DNA of 64,000 bases from Loktanella sp. DSM 29012. GTDB taxonomy: Bacteria > Pseudomonadota > Alphaproteobacteria > Rhodobacterales > Rhodobacteraceae. Position 1 is the first letter of the stretch. Each line of letters starts with the position of its first letter. The notes under the pieces are model-generated. The model saw nothing but the letters and a program-made list of their open reading frames with translations. It had not been told where the DNA came from and ran no database searches. This document shows, piece after piece, positions 37,353 to 46,351 of this stretch. Made by a program: the position numbers and the translations under genes. The stretch spans positions 255,501 through 319,500 of the forward strand of contig NZ_FOEJ01000001.1 of assembly GCF_900110705.1 (NCBI RefSeq), given 5' to 3'.

Positions 37353-38810
37353 ATGATTTCGACACTCCTAAAAATCGCGGTCTTTGTTGTCATCGTTCTG
37401 GGTCTGACCTGGGGTGCCGTGCAACTGTTGGATATGCAGGGCGGCGCGATCCTGTCGATCGGCGGATACGAGGTGGCATTGAGCGCGCTTCAGATGGTCG
37501 TCGCCTTGGTGGCGCTGGTCGTGCTGGTCTGGATCGGGCTGAAACTGATCAAGCTCTTGGTTGCGGTCTTCCGTTTCCTTAACGGTGATCAGACCGCGAT
37601 TTCGCGCCATTTCGATCGTAACCGCGAACGCAAGGGGTTCGAGGCCCTGTCAGAAGGTCTGTTCGCGCTGGCAGGCGGCGAAGGCCACCTGGCGATGACC
37701 AAGGCCAAACGTGCGGACAAATACCTGAACCGTCCCGACCTGACCACGCTTCTCAAGGCGCAGGCCGCCGAGATGACAGGTGACACCCGCACCGCAGAAG
37801 AAAGCTATCGCGCGCTGGTGGCAAAGGACGAAACCCGGTTTGTCGGTGTGCGCGGGCTGATGCAGCAAAAGCTGGCGGCAGGCGATACCGATACCGCCCT
37901 GGGTCTTGCCCGCAAGGCGTTCGAGATCAAACCGCAGCACGAGGGGGTTCAGGACACACTGCTGAGGTTGCAGGCCGAAAAGGCGGATTGGGCCGGTGCC
38001 CGCGAAACGCTGGGGGCCAAACTGAAATCGGGTGCGCTGCCGCGTGATGTGCACAAGCGCCGTGATGCCGTTCTGGCCCTGTCAGAGGCCAAGGACATCA
38101 TGGACGAAGGCCAGGACATGAAAGCGCGTGAGGCGGCGATCGAGGCCAACCGCCTGTCGCCCGATCTGGTGCCCGCCGCGATCATGGCCGCACAGGCGCA
38201 TCTGGAAAAATCAGAGCCGCGCAAGGCCGCCAAGATCCTGACGAAAACATGGGGTGTGACACCGCATCCCGATATCGCTGCCGCATTTGCCGAAATCGCG
38301 CCGGATGAAACACCGCAGGAACGTCTGAAACGTTTCCGTGCCCTGACCAAGCAGAAACCGGATCATCCCGAAACGCGGATGTTGTTGGCCGAGCTGAACA
38401 TCGCGGCAGAGGATTTTCCGGCCGCCAAGCGCGCCCTGGGCCATCTTGTGACCGATGATCCGACTGGGCGCAGCCTGACACTGATGGCTGCAATCGAACG
38501 CGGACAGGGGTCTGACGATGCGGTGGTGCGCGGTTGGCTGACACGTGCGCTGACGGCACCGCGCGGGCCGCAGTGGATTTGCGAAAACTGTCAGCATATC
38601 CATGCGTCCTGGGGTCCGGTCTGTGACAATTGCGCCGCTTTTGATACGCTGGCCTGGAAACGCCCGCCAGCGGGCGAGGTCGCCATGCCGACAGGTACGG
38701 AAATGCTGCCGCTGATCGTCGGGCAAAAGCCGGCAGAAGCCAATCAGGTCGCGGTCAGCGAAGCAGAAGTGCTCGACCCGCTGCCTGCACCTGCCTCGGA
38801 CAAAAAATAG
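37353..38810 (+). CDS. HemY N-domain / TPR membrane protein with C-terminal zinc ribbon
   Basis: 485 aa. Two N-terminal membrane helices (about 5-27 and 42-65) belong to the HemY N-terminal domain. A long helical TPR-like region follows (about 90-400). A four-Cys ribbon CENC...CDNC sits at residues 410-427, and the tail is Pro-rich. This is not the HemY protoporphyrinogen oxidase, only the family that shares its name; in alphaproteobacteria it is the gene next to mic60 (sometimes Orf52). The Cys ribbon resembles the rubredoxin-like end of LapB. It lies 11 bases after the Mic60-like gene. Confidence 0.8.
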   Translation: MISTLLKIAVFVVIVLGLTWGAVQLLDMQGGAILSIGGYEVALSALQMVVALVALVVLVWIGLKLIKLLVAVFRFLNGDQTAISRHFDRNRERKGFEALSEGLFALAGGEGHLAMTKAKRADKYLNRPDLTTLLKAQAAEMTGDTRTAEESYRALVAKDETRFVGVRGLMQQKLAAGDTDTALGLARKAFEIKPQHEGVQDTLLRLQAEKADWAGARETLGAKLKSGALPRDVHKRRDAVLALSEAKDIMDEGQDMKAREAAIEANRLSPDLVPAAIMAAQAHLEKSEPRKAAKILTKTWGVTPHPDIAAAFAEIAPDETPQERLKRFRALTKQKPDHPETRMLLAELNIAAEDFPAAKRALGHLVTDDPTGRSLTLMAAIERGQGSDDAVVRGWLTRALTAPRGPQWICENCQHIHASWGPVCDNCAAFDTLAWKRPPAGEVAMPTGTEMLPLIVGQKPAEANQVAVSEAEVLDPLPAPASDKK

Positions 38811-38829
38811 GTCTTTCCTGACCGCCCAT

Positions 38830-38849
38830 GGGGTGCTAGATCGCACCCC
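38830..38849 (+). terminator. hairpin between the hemY-N gene and tRNA-Thr
   Basis: Perfect 7-bp stem GGGGTGC with GCACCCC and a six-base loop, ending 4 bases before the tRNA. No T-run. It may end the hemD transcript or be a processing signal before the tRNA. Confidence 0.35.
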
Positions 38850-38853
38850 GGAT

Positions 38854-38929
38854 GCCGCATTAGCTCAGTCGGTAGAGCACATCATTCGTAATGATGGGGT
38901 CGGGGGTTCGAATCCCTCATGCGGCACCA
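38854..38929 (+). tRNA. tRNA-Thr (anticodon CGT)
   Basis: 76 nt with encoded CCA. The acceptor stem GCCGCAT pairs with ATGCGGC. The D-arm is AGCTCAGTCGGTAGAGC. The anticodon stem CATCA/TGATG closes the loop TTCGTAA, giving anticodon CGT. The T-arm has GGTTCGAATCC. All four arms fold without mismatch by eye. Confidence 0.97.
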
Positions 38930-39316
38930 CATCCCTGCATTTCAGATCGACGGCAGCGGCATTTGTCGATCTTGGTTCTGGTGGAACCCTGGCGATATAG
39001 CTGTGCCGCCCACCTGACGGGCTGCGTCAGCCGTATGGATTTGCTGCGCATGACTGCGCTGTAACCGGTGCGCAGTCGGCTGACCTGAGTTTGGCAATTT
39101 GATATGGCACTTCCCGGCGACATACGGCAGCGTTGACGCCTCCTTTGGTCAGCCTGTGTTCATCCAGATATCCACGATTTCAACCCGTCCGTAAAAATGA
39201 AAGCGACGGCAAAGTGCGTCGCGCCATGCGGGTTGCTGCCGATGTACGCAGATTGCTATCGCATAACCGTAGCCTTGTGATCTAAGAGGTCGGCAGAACC
39301 AGCAGGAGCCTTGCGG
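38930..39316. other. intergenic region without a recognised gene
   Basis: 387 bases between tRNA-Thr and the secreted-protein gene. I see no credible coding frame or integrase remnant; a short minus-strand frame here runs into the tRNA and is not convincing. The last 80 bases presumably hold the promoter of the next gene, which has AGGAG before its ATG. Confidence 0.5.
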
Positions 39317-39961
39317 ATGCGTCGGACGGTCATTTCATTCTTGGTGGTCATGTCTGCCACGCCCACGATTGCGGAGACCTACGCGATGATGCTGGGCAGT
39401 CGGCAGATCGGGACGCTGGAAACCAATGGGGCCAGCCTGCAGTCAACGCTGAACAACACGCCGCTGGGTGTTGCTGACGGTACGTTTCAGGCGTCGGTGA
39501 CCAAGGTGCAACTGCCCGACGGCAGTACCGCCGAGCAGTATCTGGGCGTGAACCGTGGTGGCAAGACGCGTGATATCTCTGTGATCCGGCAGAATGGCCG
39601 CGTGGCAAATGTAACGATTGTGCCTGCCAATGACGCCACTGACCTGAGCGCGCCTGAATCGGTGCCTGCGGATGTTCTGTTCCCGTCAGAGCTGTTCGCC
39701 CGGCTGGAACGGGCGGGTGGCTGTCCTGCCCCGCTACAGATGTATGACGGGCGCCGTCTGGTGGCGATTTCCACGGCAAGCACCGCCACCGAAAACGGCC
39801 AGACCGTCTGCGACATGGATTACCGCGTCGCGGCTGGCAAAGGGCATTTGTCACCGTTCAACTTCAAATCGCTGAACATGCAGCTGGCCTATGCGGGTGG
39901 CGCATTGGCACGGGTGACGGTGTCGGCAGGTGGGTTCGACGTGTCGATGGTCCGGCAGTAG
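39317..39961 (+). CDS. secreted protein of unknown function
   Basis: 214 aa with a clear signal peptide (about 1-19, ending TIAE). The mature part is mostly beta-prone and Ser/Thr/Gly-rich, with two Cys (GGCPAPLQMYDGRR and VCDMDYRV) that could pair in the periplasm. The shape recalls DUF3108-like periplasmic proteins, but I cannot assign a family firmly. The ATG at 39317 has AGGAG eight bases upstream; a TTG two codons earlier is in frame but too close to it. It abuts the convergent ASCH gene. Confidence 0.7.
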   Translation: MRRTVISFLVVMSATPTIAETYAMMLGSRQIGTLETNGASLQSTLNNTPLGVADGTFQASVTKVQLPDGSTAEQYLGVNRGGKTRDISVIRQNGRVANVTIVPANDATDLSAPESVPADVLFPSELFARLERAGGCPAPLQMYDGRRLVAISTASTATENGQTVCDMDYRVAAGKGHLSPFNFKSLNMQLAYAGGALARVTVSAGGFDVSMVRQ

Positions 39962-40402
39962 TTACAGACTGCGGCCGTCCAGGTCCTCGACCAGTTCGAA
40001 AAATTCGAACACCAGAGGCATGTCGTCGGACCAGCCGCCGTTGCGCTTGAAATAATGGGTCTTTTCCGCGCGCCAGCCGTCCAGAGTGTAGCTGCTGCTT
40101 TCGGCCTCGGCCATGTCCAGCGTCACGTCGCAAAACCGCACGTGTTCGACACGTGTGGTGCGCAGGACCAGCGCGGGTGACCCGCCCCAGTTCGCCGCGA
40201 TATCGCAACGGCCCACGACGGGCATGGCGTCCGGATCGTCCTTGAAATCACGAAAGGGCGCGCAATTCGCCGATTTCTCGCCGCGTCGGACCAGGTCGAT
40301 CTGCTGCTGGCATTCCGCCTTGGAATTGCCGAACCGAAACGTGCCCGCACCGGGGTAAATGTCGTTGAGGTCGACAATGGCGTCGTAGTCGTCGTCGGTC
40401 AT
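39962..40402 (-). CDS. ASCH domain protein
   Basis: 146 aa. The pattern FRFGNSKAECQQQIDLVRRG followed by a short loop, a central ALVLRTTRVEHVRFCDV, and the end WRAEKTHYFKR match ASCH (PUA-like, RNA-binding or pyrimidine-hydrolase) proteins. Some ASCH proteins hydrolyse N4-acetylcytidine; whether this one does is unknown. It lies downstream of pheS on the same strand, 54 bases away, where pheT is often found in other bacteria. Confidence 0.75.
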   Translation of the reverse strand: MTDDDYDAIVDLNDIYPGAGTFRFGNSKAECQQQIDLVRRGEKSANCAPFRDFKDDPDAMPVVGRCDIAANWGGSPALVLRTTRVEHVRFCDVTLDMAEAESSSYTLDGWRAEKTHYFKRNGGWSDDMPLVFEFFELVEDLDGRSL

Positions 40403-40456
40403 GGCAGTCCTGACTATTTCAAAACGAGGGGAAAGCGCCGGGCAACGCGGATGTCG

Positions 40457-41530
40457 TTACCGGCTCAACCCTCCACGCAGGGTCGGCACGTCGAGGGCTG
40501 AGAACCCGTAGTGGCGCAGCCAGCGCAGGTCGGAATCAAAGAATGCGCGCAGGTCGGGGATTCCGTATTTCAGCATCGCGATGCGGTCGATTCCCATGCC
40601 GAATGCAAAGCCCTGCCACTGGGTCGGGTCGACGCCAGCGGCCTGCAGCACCTTGGGGTGGACCATGCCGGACCCGAGGATTTCAAGCCAGTCATCGCCC
40701 TCACCGACCTTGAGCGTGCCGCCTTCCCAAGAGCAGCGGATGTCGACCTCTGCCGAGGGCTCGGTGAATGGAAAGTGCGAGGCGCGGAAGCGAATATCGA
40801 CGTGGTCGACTTCGAAATAGGCCTTCACGAATTCCTCGAGCACCCATTTCAGGTTTGCCATGGAAATGCCCTTGTCGATGGCGAGGCCCTCGATCTGGTG
40901 GAACATCGGCGTGTGCGTCTGGTCGTAATCGGCACGATACACGCGGCCTGGGCAGATAATGCGCGTGGGGGCGCCTGATGCCTCCATACTGCGGATCTGG
41001 ACGGGGCTGGTGTGGGTACGCAGCACGGCGGGCGGGCGGTCATCGCCTTCGGCGCGCGACATATAGAACGTATCCATCTCGGCGCGGGCGGGGTGATGGC
41101 CGGGGATGTTCAGCGCGTCAAAGTTATACCAGTCGGATTCGATCTGCGGCCCTTCGGCGACGGCAAAACCCATGTCCGCGAAAATCGCGGTGACCTCTTC
41201 GGTGACTTGGCTGATGGGGTGGATGGTGCCCTGGCGCTGGTGCCGGGTGGGCAGTGTCACATCCAGCCATTCGGTCTGTAGCCGGGCGTTCAGGGCCGCA
41301 TCGCTGAGGGCGGCCTTCTTCGCGATCAGGGCGCTGTTGATTTCGTCCTTGAGGGCGTTCAGCGCGGGACCAGCCGTCTGGCGTTCCTCTGGCGTCATCT
41401 TGCCCAGTTCGCGCATCTGAAGGCTGATTTCACCCTTTTTGCCAAGCGCCTGTACACGCAATGCTTCGAGCGTGGATTCATCACCTGCACCGGAAATAAG
41501 GTCCAGGTATTTCGCTTTCAGATCGGTCAT
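40457..41530 (-). CDS. pheS: phenylalanyl-tRNA synthetase alpha subunit
   Basis: Charges tRNA-Phe together with PheT. 357 aa from the ATG at 41530, with AGGACC upstream; the frame is open 18 codons further. The N-terminal coiled-coil arm is at about 1-85. Class II motifs include [24 protein letters not shown] (motif 2), MFHQIEGL and the motif 3 region [14 protein letters not shown]. pheT is not adjacent in this window. rplT lies further upstream with a Hint-domain gene between. Confidence 0.97.
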   Translation of the reverse strand: MTDLKAKYLDLISGAGDESTLEALRVQALGKKGEISLQMRELGKMTPEERQTAGPALNALKDEINSALIAKKAALSDAALNARLQTEWLDVTLPTRHQRQGTIHPISQVTEEVTAIFADMGFAVAEGPQIESDWYNFDALNIPGHHPARAEMDTFYMSRAEGDDRPPAVLRTHTSPVQIRSMEASGAPTRIICPGRVYRADYDQTHTPMFHQIEGLAIDKGISMANLKWVLEEFVKAYFEVDHVDIRFRASHFPFTEPSAEVDIRCSWEGGTLKVGEGDDWLEILGSGMVHPKVLQAAGVDPTQWQGFAFGMGIDRIAMLKYGIPDLRAFFDSDLRWLRHYGFSALDVPTLRGGLSR

Positions 41531-41621
41531 GTTCGGTCCTTCCGGTGGTGGGCCTGTGCTATATCCTGCCAAGGCATGACGCAAGGTGGCCGAAAATCAC
41601 CGGTCGGAAATTGTGGTCGGG

Positions 41622-42731
41622 CTAGCGCGTCGGCGGTTTGGATGTTTGCATGTACCGACTTGACTTGATCTTGTGCAGCGCGCGGGGCCTCGCGTCTGTC
41701 GGGCGCTTGGGGGTTGGTTGGCACTTGGGCGGGCCGGCCAGAATGTTGCACAGGACGCGCCCTTCGAACGCGCGCAGGGTCGGCAGGCTTGTCTGGTATC
41801 CTGTGGGTGCCAGGTCGCTGGACCGAAGTTCCGGAAAGACCATTGCGATCTCTTGGCGGAGTGCGGGACGCATGCTCGTGGACAAAAGATCGCCCAGAAA
41901 CAGGCTTTCGGCCTCTACACCGTTTGCCAACAGGGTGATGTGCTCTTTGCACAGGATGTGGTGATAGGTCACCGTCGTCAGGTCGGTCGCAAAGTTTGCC
42001 ATGTAGCCGACAAGTGAAACGGCAGGAACGAAACAATCGACATGTCCGTACAGCAATTCGGTTGCCGGGTGGCGGATCGCGACGCGATGTTGCTGTGACA
42101 CGATCAGATCACGAAAGGGGGCCCTGCCGCCCATGGCCTCGCTGCTGATCCGAACGGGCACCAGTTTTTGGTAATGCGCTTCGCACAGGGCGTCGAGGTG
42201 AATGGTTTTGGCACCTGTCCACAGCACCGTGTGGTTTCTGCCCTGCGTATCTATAACGGTGTCGCCTGGCTGAATATCCTCGATCGCCCGGTTGCCGCTG
42301 GGCGTGGTGATCCGCGTACCCGCAAGGAAGCAGGGCACAAAGTCGGGCAGGATAAGGTCGGCTTCCGGATCGATGTTGAATGACACATTGACCAGGGAAA
42401 GTGGCGGCAATCCTTCGGGTACGTAGAAATAGATCTGCCCATCGACTTCGAAGATCGAAATGGGCCGCGGAAAGAGTTCGATCCCCAGTGCGCTGATCAG
42501 TGAGACGCTGCCGCTGCCGATGTAATTGATCGTCGATTCCGTGGTCGATCCGTCCAAGATAAATCGTGCGATGCCATCGTCGGCGGAATTCAGAATGCCG
42601 TCGGCGTCGTTGATGGTTGCGCCCTGTGGCGATCCGACCCCGTTCAGGACATTGACGTTGGTGATACCGCCAAGGTTGAGTGATGCCAGTGTCCCGTCGT
42701 AGGGACGTACGGTGATTGTAGAAATACCCAT
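41622..42731 (-). CDS. Hint (Hedgehog/intein) domain protein
   Basis: 369 aa. Residues 1-130 are a beta-rich domain with Asn/Gly/Ser-rich strands. A Hint_2-type domain follows from about 131 to 275. It begins PCFLAGTRITTPSG, with the presumed nucleophile Cys134, then AIEDIQPGDTVI and a conserved SQQHRVAI motif. The tail is basic (about 330-369). Such proteins are common in Rhodobacteraceae; self-cleavage has been proposed but is not proven for this group. No signal peptide is seen. The start at 42731 has AAGGAG upstream. It separates rplT from pheS. Confidence 0.8.
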   Translation of the reverse strand: MGISTITVRPYDGTLASLNLGGITNVNVLNGVGSPQGATINDADGILNSADDGIARFILDGSTTESTINYIGSGSVSLISALGIELFPRPISIFEVDGQIYFYVPEGLPPLSLVNVSFNIDPEADLILPDFVPCFLAGTRITTPSGNRAIEDIQPGDTVIDTQGRNHTVLWTGAKTIHLDALCEAHYQKLVPVRISSEAMGGRAPFRDLIVSQQHRVAIRHPATELLYGHVDCFVPAVSLVGYMANFATDLTTVTYHHILCKEHITLLANGVEAESLFLGDLLSTSMRPALRQEIAMVFPELRSSDLAPTGYQTSLPTLRAFEGRVLCNILAGPPKCQPTPKRPTDARPRALHKIKSSRYMQTSKPPTR

Positions 42732-43033
42732 GACCATTCTCCTTAGAATGTCGCTGATCACGACCTGGGGGAAGTCTAGCGCGCTTGGGGCAAGGTCTGT
42801 CCAGACACAACCTTGACGCGATTAGTCCACAAATTTGAACTAATCGTAAAAACCATTACGTGGCGGAAGGTTAAGTAATTGTTTCCCAAATGGAAACCGA
42901 TCACGAATTGTCGATGACAATCCATTGCCTAAAATTAATGCAAAAGAGAGCGTGATTTCCCGTCGCGACGGAGGGGAAACGAATCCTTTTGAGACTATTC
43001 ATCACTCATAATCGGGTATCAAAAACGAACAAA
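42732..43033. promoter_or_regulatory. AT-rich gap upstream of the Hint gene with inverted repeats
   Basis: 302 bases without a gene between the Hint gene and the rplT terminator. The middle (about 42830-42950) is AT-rich compared with flanks. Two inverted repeats are visible: GATTAGT...ACTAATC at 42820-42845 (12-base spacer) and GTTTCC-CAAAT-GGAAAC at 42881-42897. They could be operators for the Hint gene. Confidence 0.4.
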
Positions 43034-43057
43034 GCCGCCCCGATCTGGGGCGGCTTT
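43034..43057 (-). terminator. intrinsic terminator after rplT
   Basis: Stem GCCGCCCC with GGGGCGGC and a five-base loop, followed on the minus strand by TTTGTTCGTTTTT. It lies about 25 bases past the rplT stop. It would separate ribosomal-protein transcription from the Hint and pheS genes. Confidence 0.8.
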
Positions 43058-43081
43058 GTCGTGTGCATCGGATGTATTGGC

Positions 43082-43444
43082 TCAGGCGGCCAATGCGTCC
43101 TTGGCTTTGTTCACGATCGCTTCGAAAGCCTGCGGCTCGTTCACGGCCAGGTCGGCCAGAACCTTGCGGTCGACTTCGATGCCGGCCAGCGACAGGCCGT
43201 TGATGAACCGCGAATAGGTCATCTGTTCGTCGATCGCGCGCACACCGGCGTTGATACGCTGAATCCACAGGCTGCGGAAATTGCGCTTGCGGTTGTGACG
43301 GTCGCGGGTTGCATACTGCTGCGCCTTGTCGACAGCCTGCGTCGCGACCTTGAAGGTCGTGGAACGGCGGTCGTAGTAACCCTTGGCTTTATCAAGGATC
43401 TTTTTGTGGCGACGGTGGGTGACGGGTCCGGATTTAACGCGCAT
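43082..43444 (-). CDS. rplT: 50S ribosomal protein L20
   Basis: 120-aa basic protein that binds 23S rRNA early in assembly and, in many bacteria, represses its own operon. The basic N-terminal arm ([17 protein letters not shown]) and C-terminal globular part ([17 protein letters not shown]) are typical. Follows rpmI by 15 bases. infC is not in the window. Confidence 0.98.
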   Translation of the reverse strand: MRVKSGPVTHRRHKKILDKAKGYYDRRSTTFKVATQAVDKAQQYATRDRHNRKRNFRSLWIQRINAGVRAIDEQMTYSRFINGLSLAGIEVDRKVLADLAVNEPQAFEAIVNKAKDALAA

Positions 43445-43459
43445 GGTTGGTCCTCCTGA

Positions 43460-43660
43460 TCAGCGTGCGTAGGGCATCATCGGCTTGATGATCTTTTCAT
43501 CAGCCTTCGCGAGAACCGTGGTGCCACGGGCGTCGCGGATGAACTTCGTGCTCCGCTTGATCATGCCGTGGCGCTTGCCAGCCTGACCTGCCTTGATCCG
43601 GCCAGAGGCCGTGATCTTGAACCGCTTCTTGCAGCTCGATTTCGTCTTCATCTTCGGCAT
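43460..43660 (-). CDS. rpmI: 50S ribosomal protein L35
   Basis: 66-aa basic protein starting [14 protein letters not shown], with the conserved [14 protein letters not shown] segment. The ATG at 43660 is the usual start; the frame opens two codons earlier. First gene of rpmI-rplT. Its upstream gap of about 110 bases should carry the promoter. Confidence 0.97.
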   Translation of the reverse strand: MPKMKTKSSCKKRFKITASGRIKAGQAGKRHGMIKRSTKFIRDARGTTVLAKADEKIIKPMMPYAR

Positions 43661-43769
43661 TTCCATCTCCTCATCGGGTGGTTGGACGCGCGACTCGGCA
43701 TGCCATTCGGGCCGGACGCGCGGTAAGAGCGGGCCTTGTAGGACGGTGTTCAGGGTTTGGCAAGCGGGT

Positions 43770-43994
43770 TTAGAGGCCGAACCCCGCCAGAACCCGCATC
43801 ACCACATCAGGCAAGGTTTCAAAGGTGTAGGCCCCGGGGCGATGACGTACCGCGTATCCAATCATGACAGCGGCAAGCATAATGATTATGGCAGGTGCAC
43901 GCGGCACCCGCCCATCAACCATCGCCGAAATAATTGCCGGGATCGACAAGACTCCGAGAACGACGCCGCCCAGAAAAATCAGGTCGGTATCCAT
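43770..43994 (-). CDS. small membrane protein of unknown function
   Basis: 74 aa with two hydrophobic helices (about 5-27 and 33-50) and a short C-terminal amphipathic part. GAGGATG precedes the ATG. It follows pyk by 36 bases on the same strand and may be its last cotranscribed gene. Not recognised beyond that. Confidence 0.65.
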   Translation of the reverse strand: MDTDLIFLGGVVLGVLSIPAIISAMVDGRVPRAPAIIIMLAAVMIGYAVRHRPGAYTFETLPDVVMRVLAGFGL

Positions 43995-44030
43995 GTTTCA
44001 TCCTCAATAAAATAACTGCAATGCCGCAGC

Positions 44031-45476
44031 CTATTCTGTATCGGAGCTGTGAATCAATCTTTCCTGGCAGGGGGCGACGCGCAGGATGTTCGTTGAACCC
44101 GGCGTATTGAAGGGCACACCTGCCGTGACGACGATCATGTCGTCCTCGGTTGCCATGCCCTCGCGCAGCGATGCACGCACGGCCTCGATCACGGCATCCT
44201 TGAACCGGTCGACCTGACCGCTCAGCACGCTGTTGATTCCCCACATCAGGCACAACTGACGCGCGGTGGTGATGTGATTGGTCAGGGCCAGGATCGGGAC
44301 GCGGGGGCGTTCGCGTGCCACCAATGCTGCCGTGCTGCCCGTCTGCGAATAGCAGCAGATCGCCTTGATGTCCGATTTTTCCGCAATTTCGCGTGCGGCG
44401 GCCACGATTCCGTCAGCGACAGAGCTGCCAGAGGTTTTACGGCTGCTTTCGATGATTTCAGTATAGGTGGGGTCGGCCTCGACCTCGATTGCGACGTTGT
44501 CCATCGTGGTCACAGCCTCGATCGGGAACGAACCTGCGGCGGATTCGGCGGACAACATGATCGCGTCGGACCCTTCGTAGATGGCGGTGGCCACGTCGGA
44601 TACCTCGGCGCGGGTCGGCATCGGGGAATCGATCATCGATTCCAGCATCTGCGTCGCGACGATCACCGGCTTGGCTGCGGCGCGGCATTTGCGAACCAGC
44701 TGTTTCTGGATCGGCGGCACGTTCTGCACGGGCAGTTCAACCCCCAGATCGCCACGGGCGACCATGATGCCGTCGCTGACGGCAAGGATATCGTCAAAGT
44801 TTTTGACGGCAGCGGGCTTTTCGATCTTGGACAGGATCTTGGCCCGGCCCTTGCACAGCGCGCGCGCCTCTTCCACGTCAGAGGGCCGCTGGACGAACGA
44901 CAGGGCCAGCCAGTCAACGCCCAGATCGCAGACGAATTCCAGATCCTTGCGGTCCTTGTCCGACAGCGCGGCCAGCGGCAGCACCACGTCAGGCACGTTC
45001 ACGCCCTTGCGGTTGGAAATCATACCGCCAACCAGAACCTCGGTATCAGCGAAGTCACGGCCACAGTCCTTGACCCGCAGTTTGATCTTGCCGTCGTTGA
45101 CCAGCAAGTGGCTGCCGGGTTCCAGCGCATCAAAGATTTCCTTGTGCGGCAGCTTTACGCGTGTCGCATCGCCTTCCTCATCCTTGAGATCCAGACGGAA
45201 GGATGCGCCGACCTCCAGCATTTCTTCGCCGTTCGCAAAAACGCCGACCCGCAATTTCGGACCCTGAAGGTCAGCGAGGATACCGATGGGGGAACCCATG
45301 TCCTTTTCGATCTTGCGGATCGTGGCGTGACGCACGCGAATCTCGTCGTGGCTGCCGTGCGACATGTTCAGGCGGAACACGTCGGCACCGGCCTCGTGCA
45401 GCTTGCGGATCATTTCATAGTCGTCCGACGCAGGCCCGAGGGTGGCGACGATCTTGACGTTGCGATTACGTTTCAT
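44031..45476 (-). CDS. pyk: pyruvate kinase
   Basis: Converts PEP and ADP to pyruvate and ATP. 481 aa from the ATG at 45476 (MKRNRNVKIVATLGPAS); the long open frame upstream is antisense to the amidohydrolase gene. Substrate and cation residues appear in FRLNMSHG, the active-site region in IGILADLQGPKLRVG and SKIEKPAAV, and GDLGVELP and ATQMLESM follow. The C-terminal regulatory domain is full length. Confidence 0.97.
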   Translation of the reverse strand: MKRNRNVKIVATLGPASDDYEMIRKLHEAGADVFRLNMSHGSHDEIRVRHATIRKIEKDMGSPIGILADLQGPKLRVGVFANGEEMLEVGASFRLDLKDEEGDATRVKLPHKEIFDALEPGSHLLVNDGKIKLRVKDCGRDFADTEVLVGGMISNRKGVNVPDVVLPLAALSDKDRKDLEFVCDLGVDWLALSFVQRPSDVEEARALCKGRAKILSKIEKPAAVKNFDDILAVSDGIMVARGDLGVELPVQNVPPIQKQLVRKCRAAAKPVIVATQMLESMIDSPMPTRAEVSDVATAIYEGSDAIMLSAESAAGSFPIEAVTTMDNVAIEVEADPTYTEIIESSRKTSGSSVADGIVAAAREIAEKSDIKAICCYSQTGSTAALVARERPRVPILALTNHITTARQLCLMWGINSVLSGQVDRFKDAVIEAVRASLREGMATEDDMIVVTAGVPFNTPGSTNILRVAPCQERLIHSSDTE

Positions 45477-45590
45477 GTGTTGGTCCTTTTCACCGGCGGT
45501 GAGACGGGCGTTAGCGGTAACGCACCAGTTGGGCCGGTTATTGCGCAATTCCCTTCGCGCTACAACTAGACTAGGTGGGGTGACGAAAAA

Positions 45591-46340
45591 ATGACGGTGC
45601 ACATGACACAAGAATCCTACGATATCGTCGGTGCGGACCGGCCCGGACGCTGGATCGTGACCTGCGACCACGCAACCAACATCGTCCCCGACTGGATCCA
45701 TGGCGGTGACCTGGGTCTGCCGGCGGCGGATATGAACCGGCATATCGCCTATGATATCGGGGCCGAAGGTGTCGCGAATGGTCTGGCGGCAGCGCTGGAC
45801 AGTCCGATGATCGCAACACGGTTTTCGCGACTGGTCATCGACCCCAACCGGGGCGAACAGGATCCCACGCTGCTGATGCGGCTGTATGACGGGACGGTTA
45901 TCCCGGCCAACCGTGCTGCGGATAGCGCCGATCTGACCCAGCGGCTGGAACGGCTCTATCGGCCCTATCATGCGGCAGTGGCAGATCTGGTGGCTCAGCG
46001 CGACAATCCCGTGTTCTGCGCCATCCACAGTTTTACGCCACAACTCAAGGGGCGCGCGCCGCGACCTTGGGAAGTTGCGATCCTGTATGCCGATGACGCG
46101 CGGTTGGCGGCCCCATTGGTGCAGGCCTGCCGCGACGCCGGTTGGGTCACCGGCGACAACCAGCCCTATTCGGGCAATCTGCCGGGCGACAGCGTTGATC
46201 GCCATGCCCACCAGCATGGCATTCCCAACATTCTGATCGAGCTGCGGCACGATCTGATTACCACGCCGCAGGATCAGGCGTTGTGGGCCGGACGCCTCGC
46301 CCCCATCTTGAAACAGGTATTGGCCGACACCGGCCTATGA
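45591..46340 (+). CDS. N-formylglutamate amidohydrolase family protein
   Basis: 249 aa. The TCDHATN motif near the start, RLVIDPNRG, AIHSFTP and DRHAHQHGIPNILIELR are family features, with His and Glu positions for zinc. HutG-type members release glutamate from N-formylglutamate in histidine breakdown, but no hut genes are near, so the substrate is uncertain. A second Met at codon 5 is an alternative start. Followed 11 bases later by the DUF1244 gene. Confidence 0.85.
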   Translation: MTVHMTQESYDIVGADRPGRWIVTCDHATNIVPDWIHGGDLGLPAADMNRHIAYDIGAEGVANGLAAALDSPMIATRFSRLVIDPNRGEQDPTLLMRLYDGTVIPANRAADSADLTQRLERLYRPYHAAVADLVAQRDNPVFCAIHSFTPQLKGRAPRPWEVAILYADDARLAAPLVQACRDAGWVTGDNQPYSGNLPGDSVDRHAHQHGIPNILIELRHDLITTPQDQALWAGRLAPILKQVLADTGL

Positions 46341-46351
46341 CAGGAGGATTG

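Noticed and set aside
38917-39123. 68-codon minus-strand frame next to tRNA-Thr
   Set aside because: Runs into the tRNA gene, lacks a ribosome-binding site and any recognised domain; not good evidence for an integrated element.
45477-46250. N-terminal extension of pyruvate kinase
   Set aside because: Antisense to the amidohydrolase gene; pyruvate kinase starts at MKRNRN.
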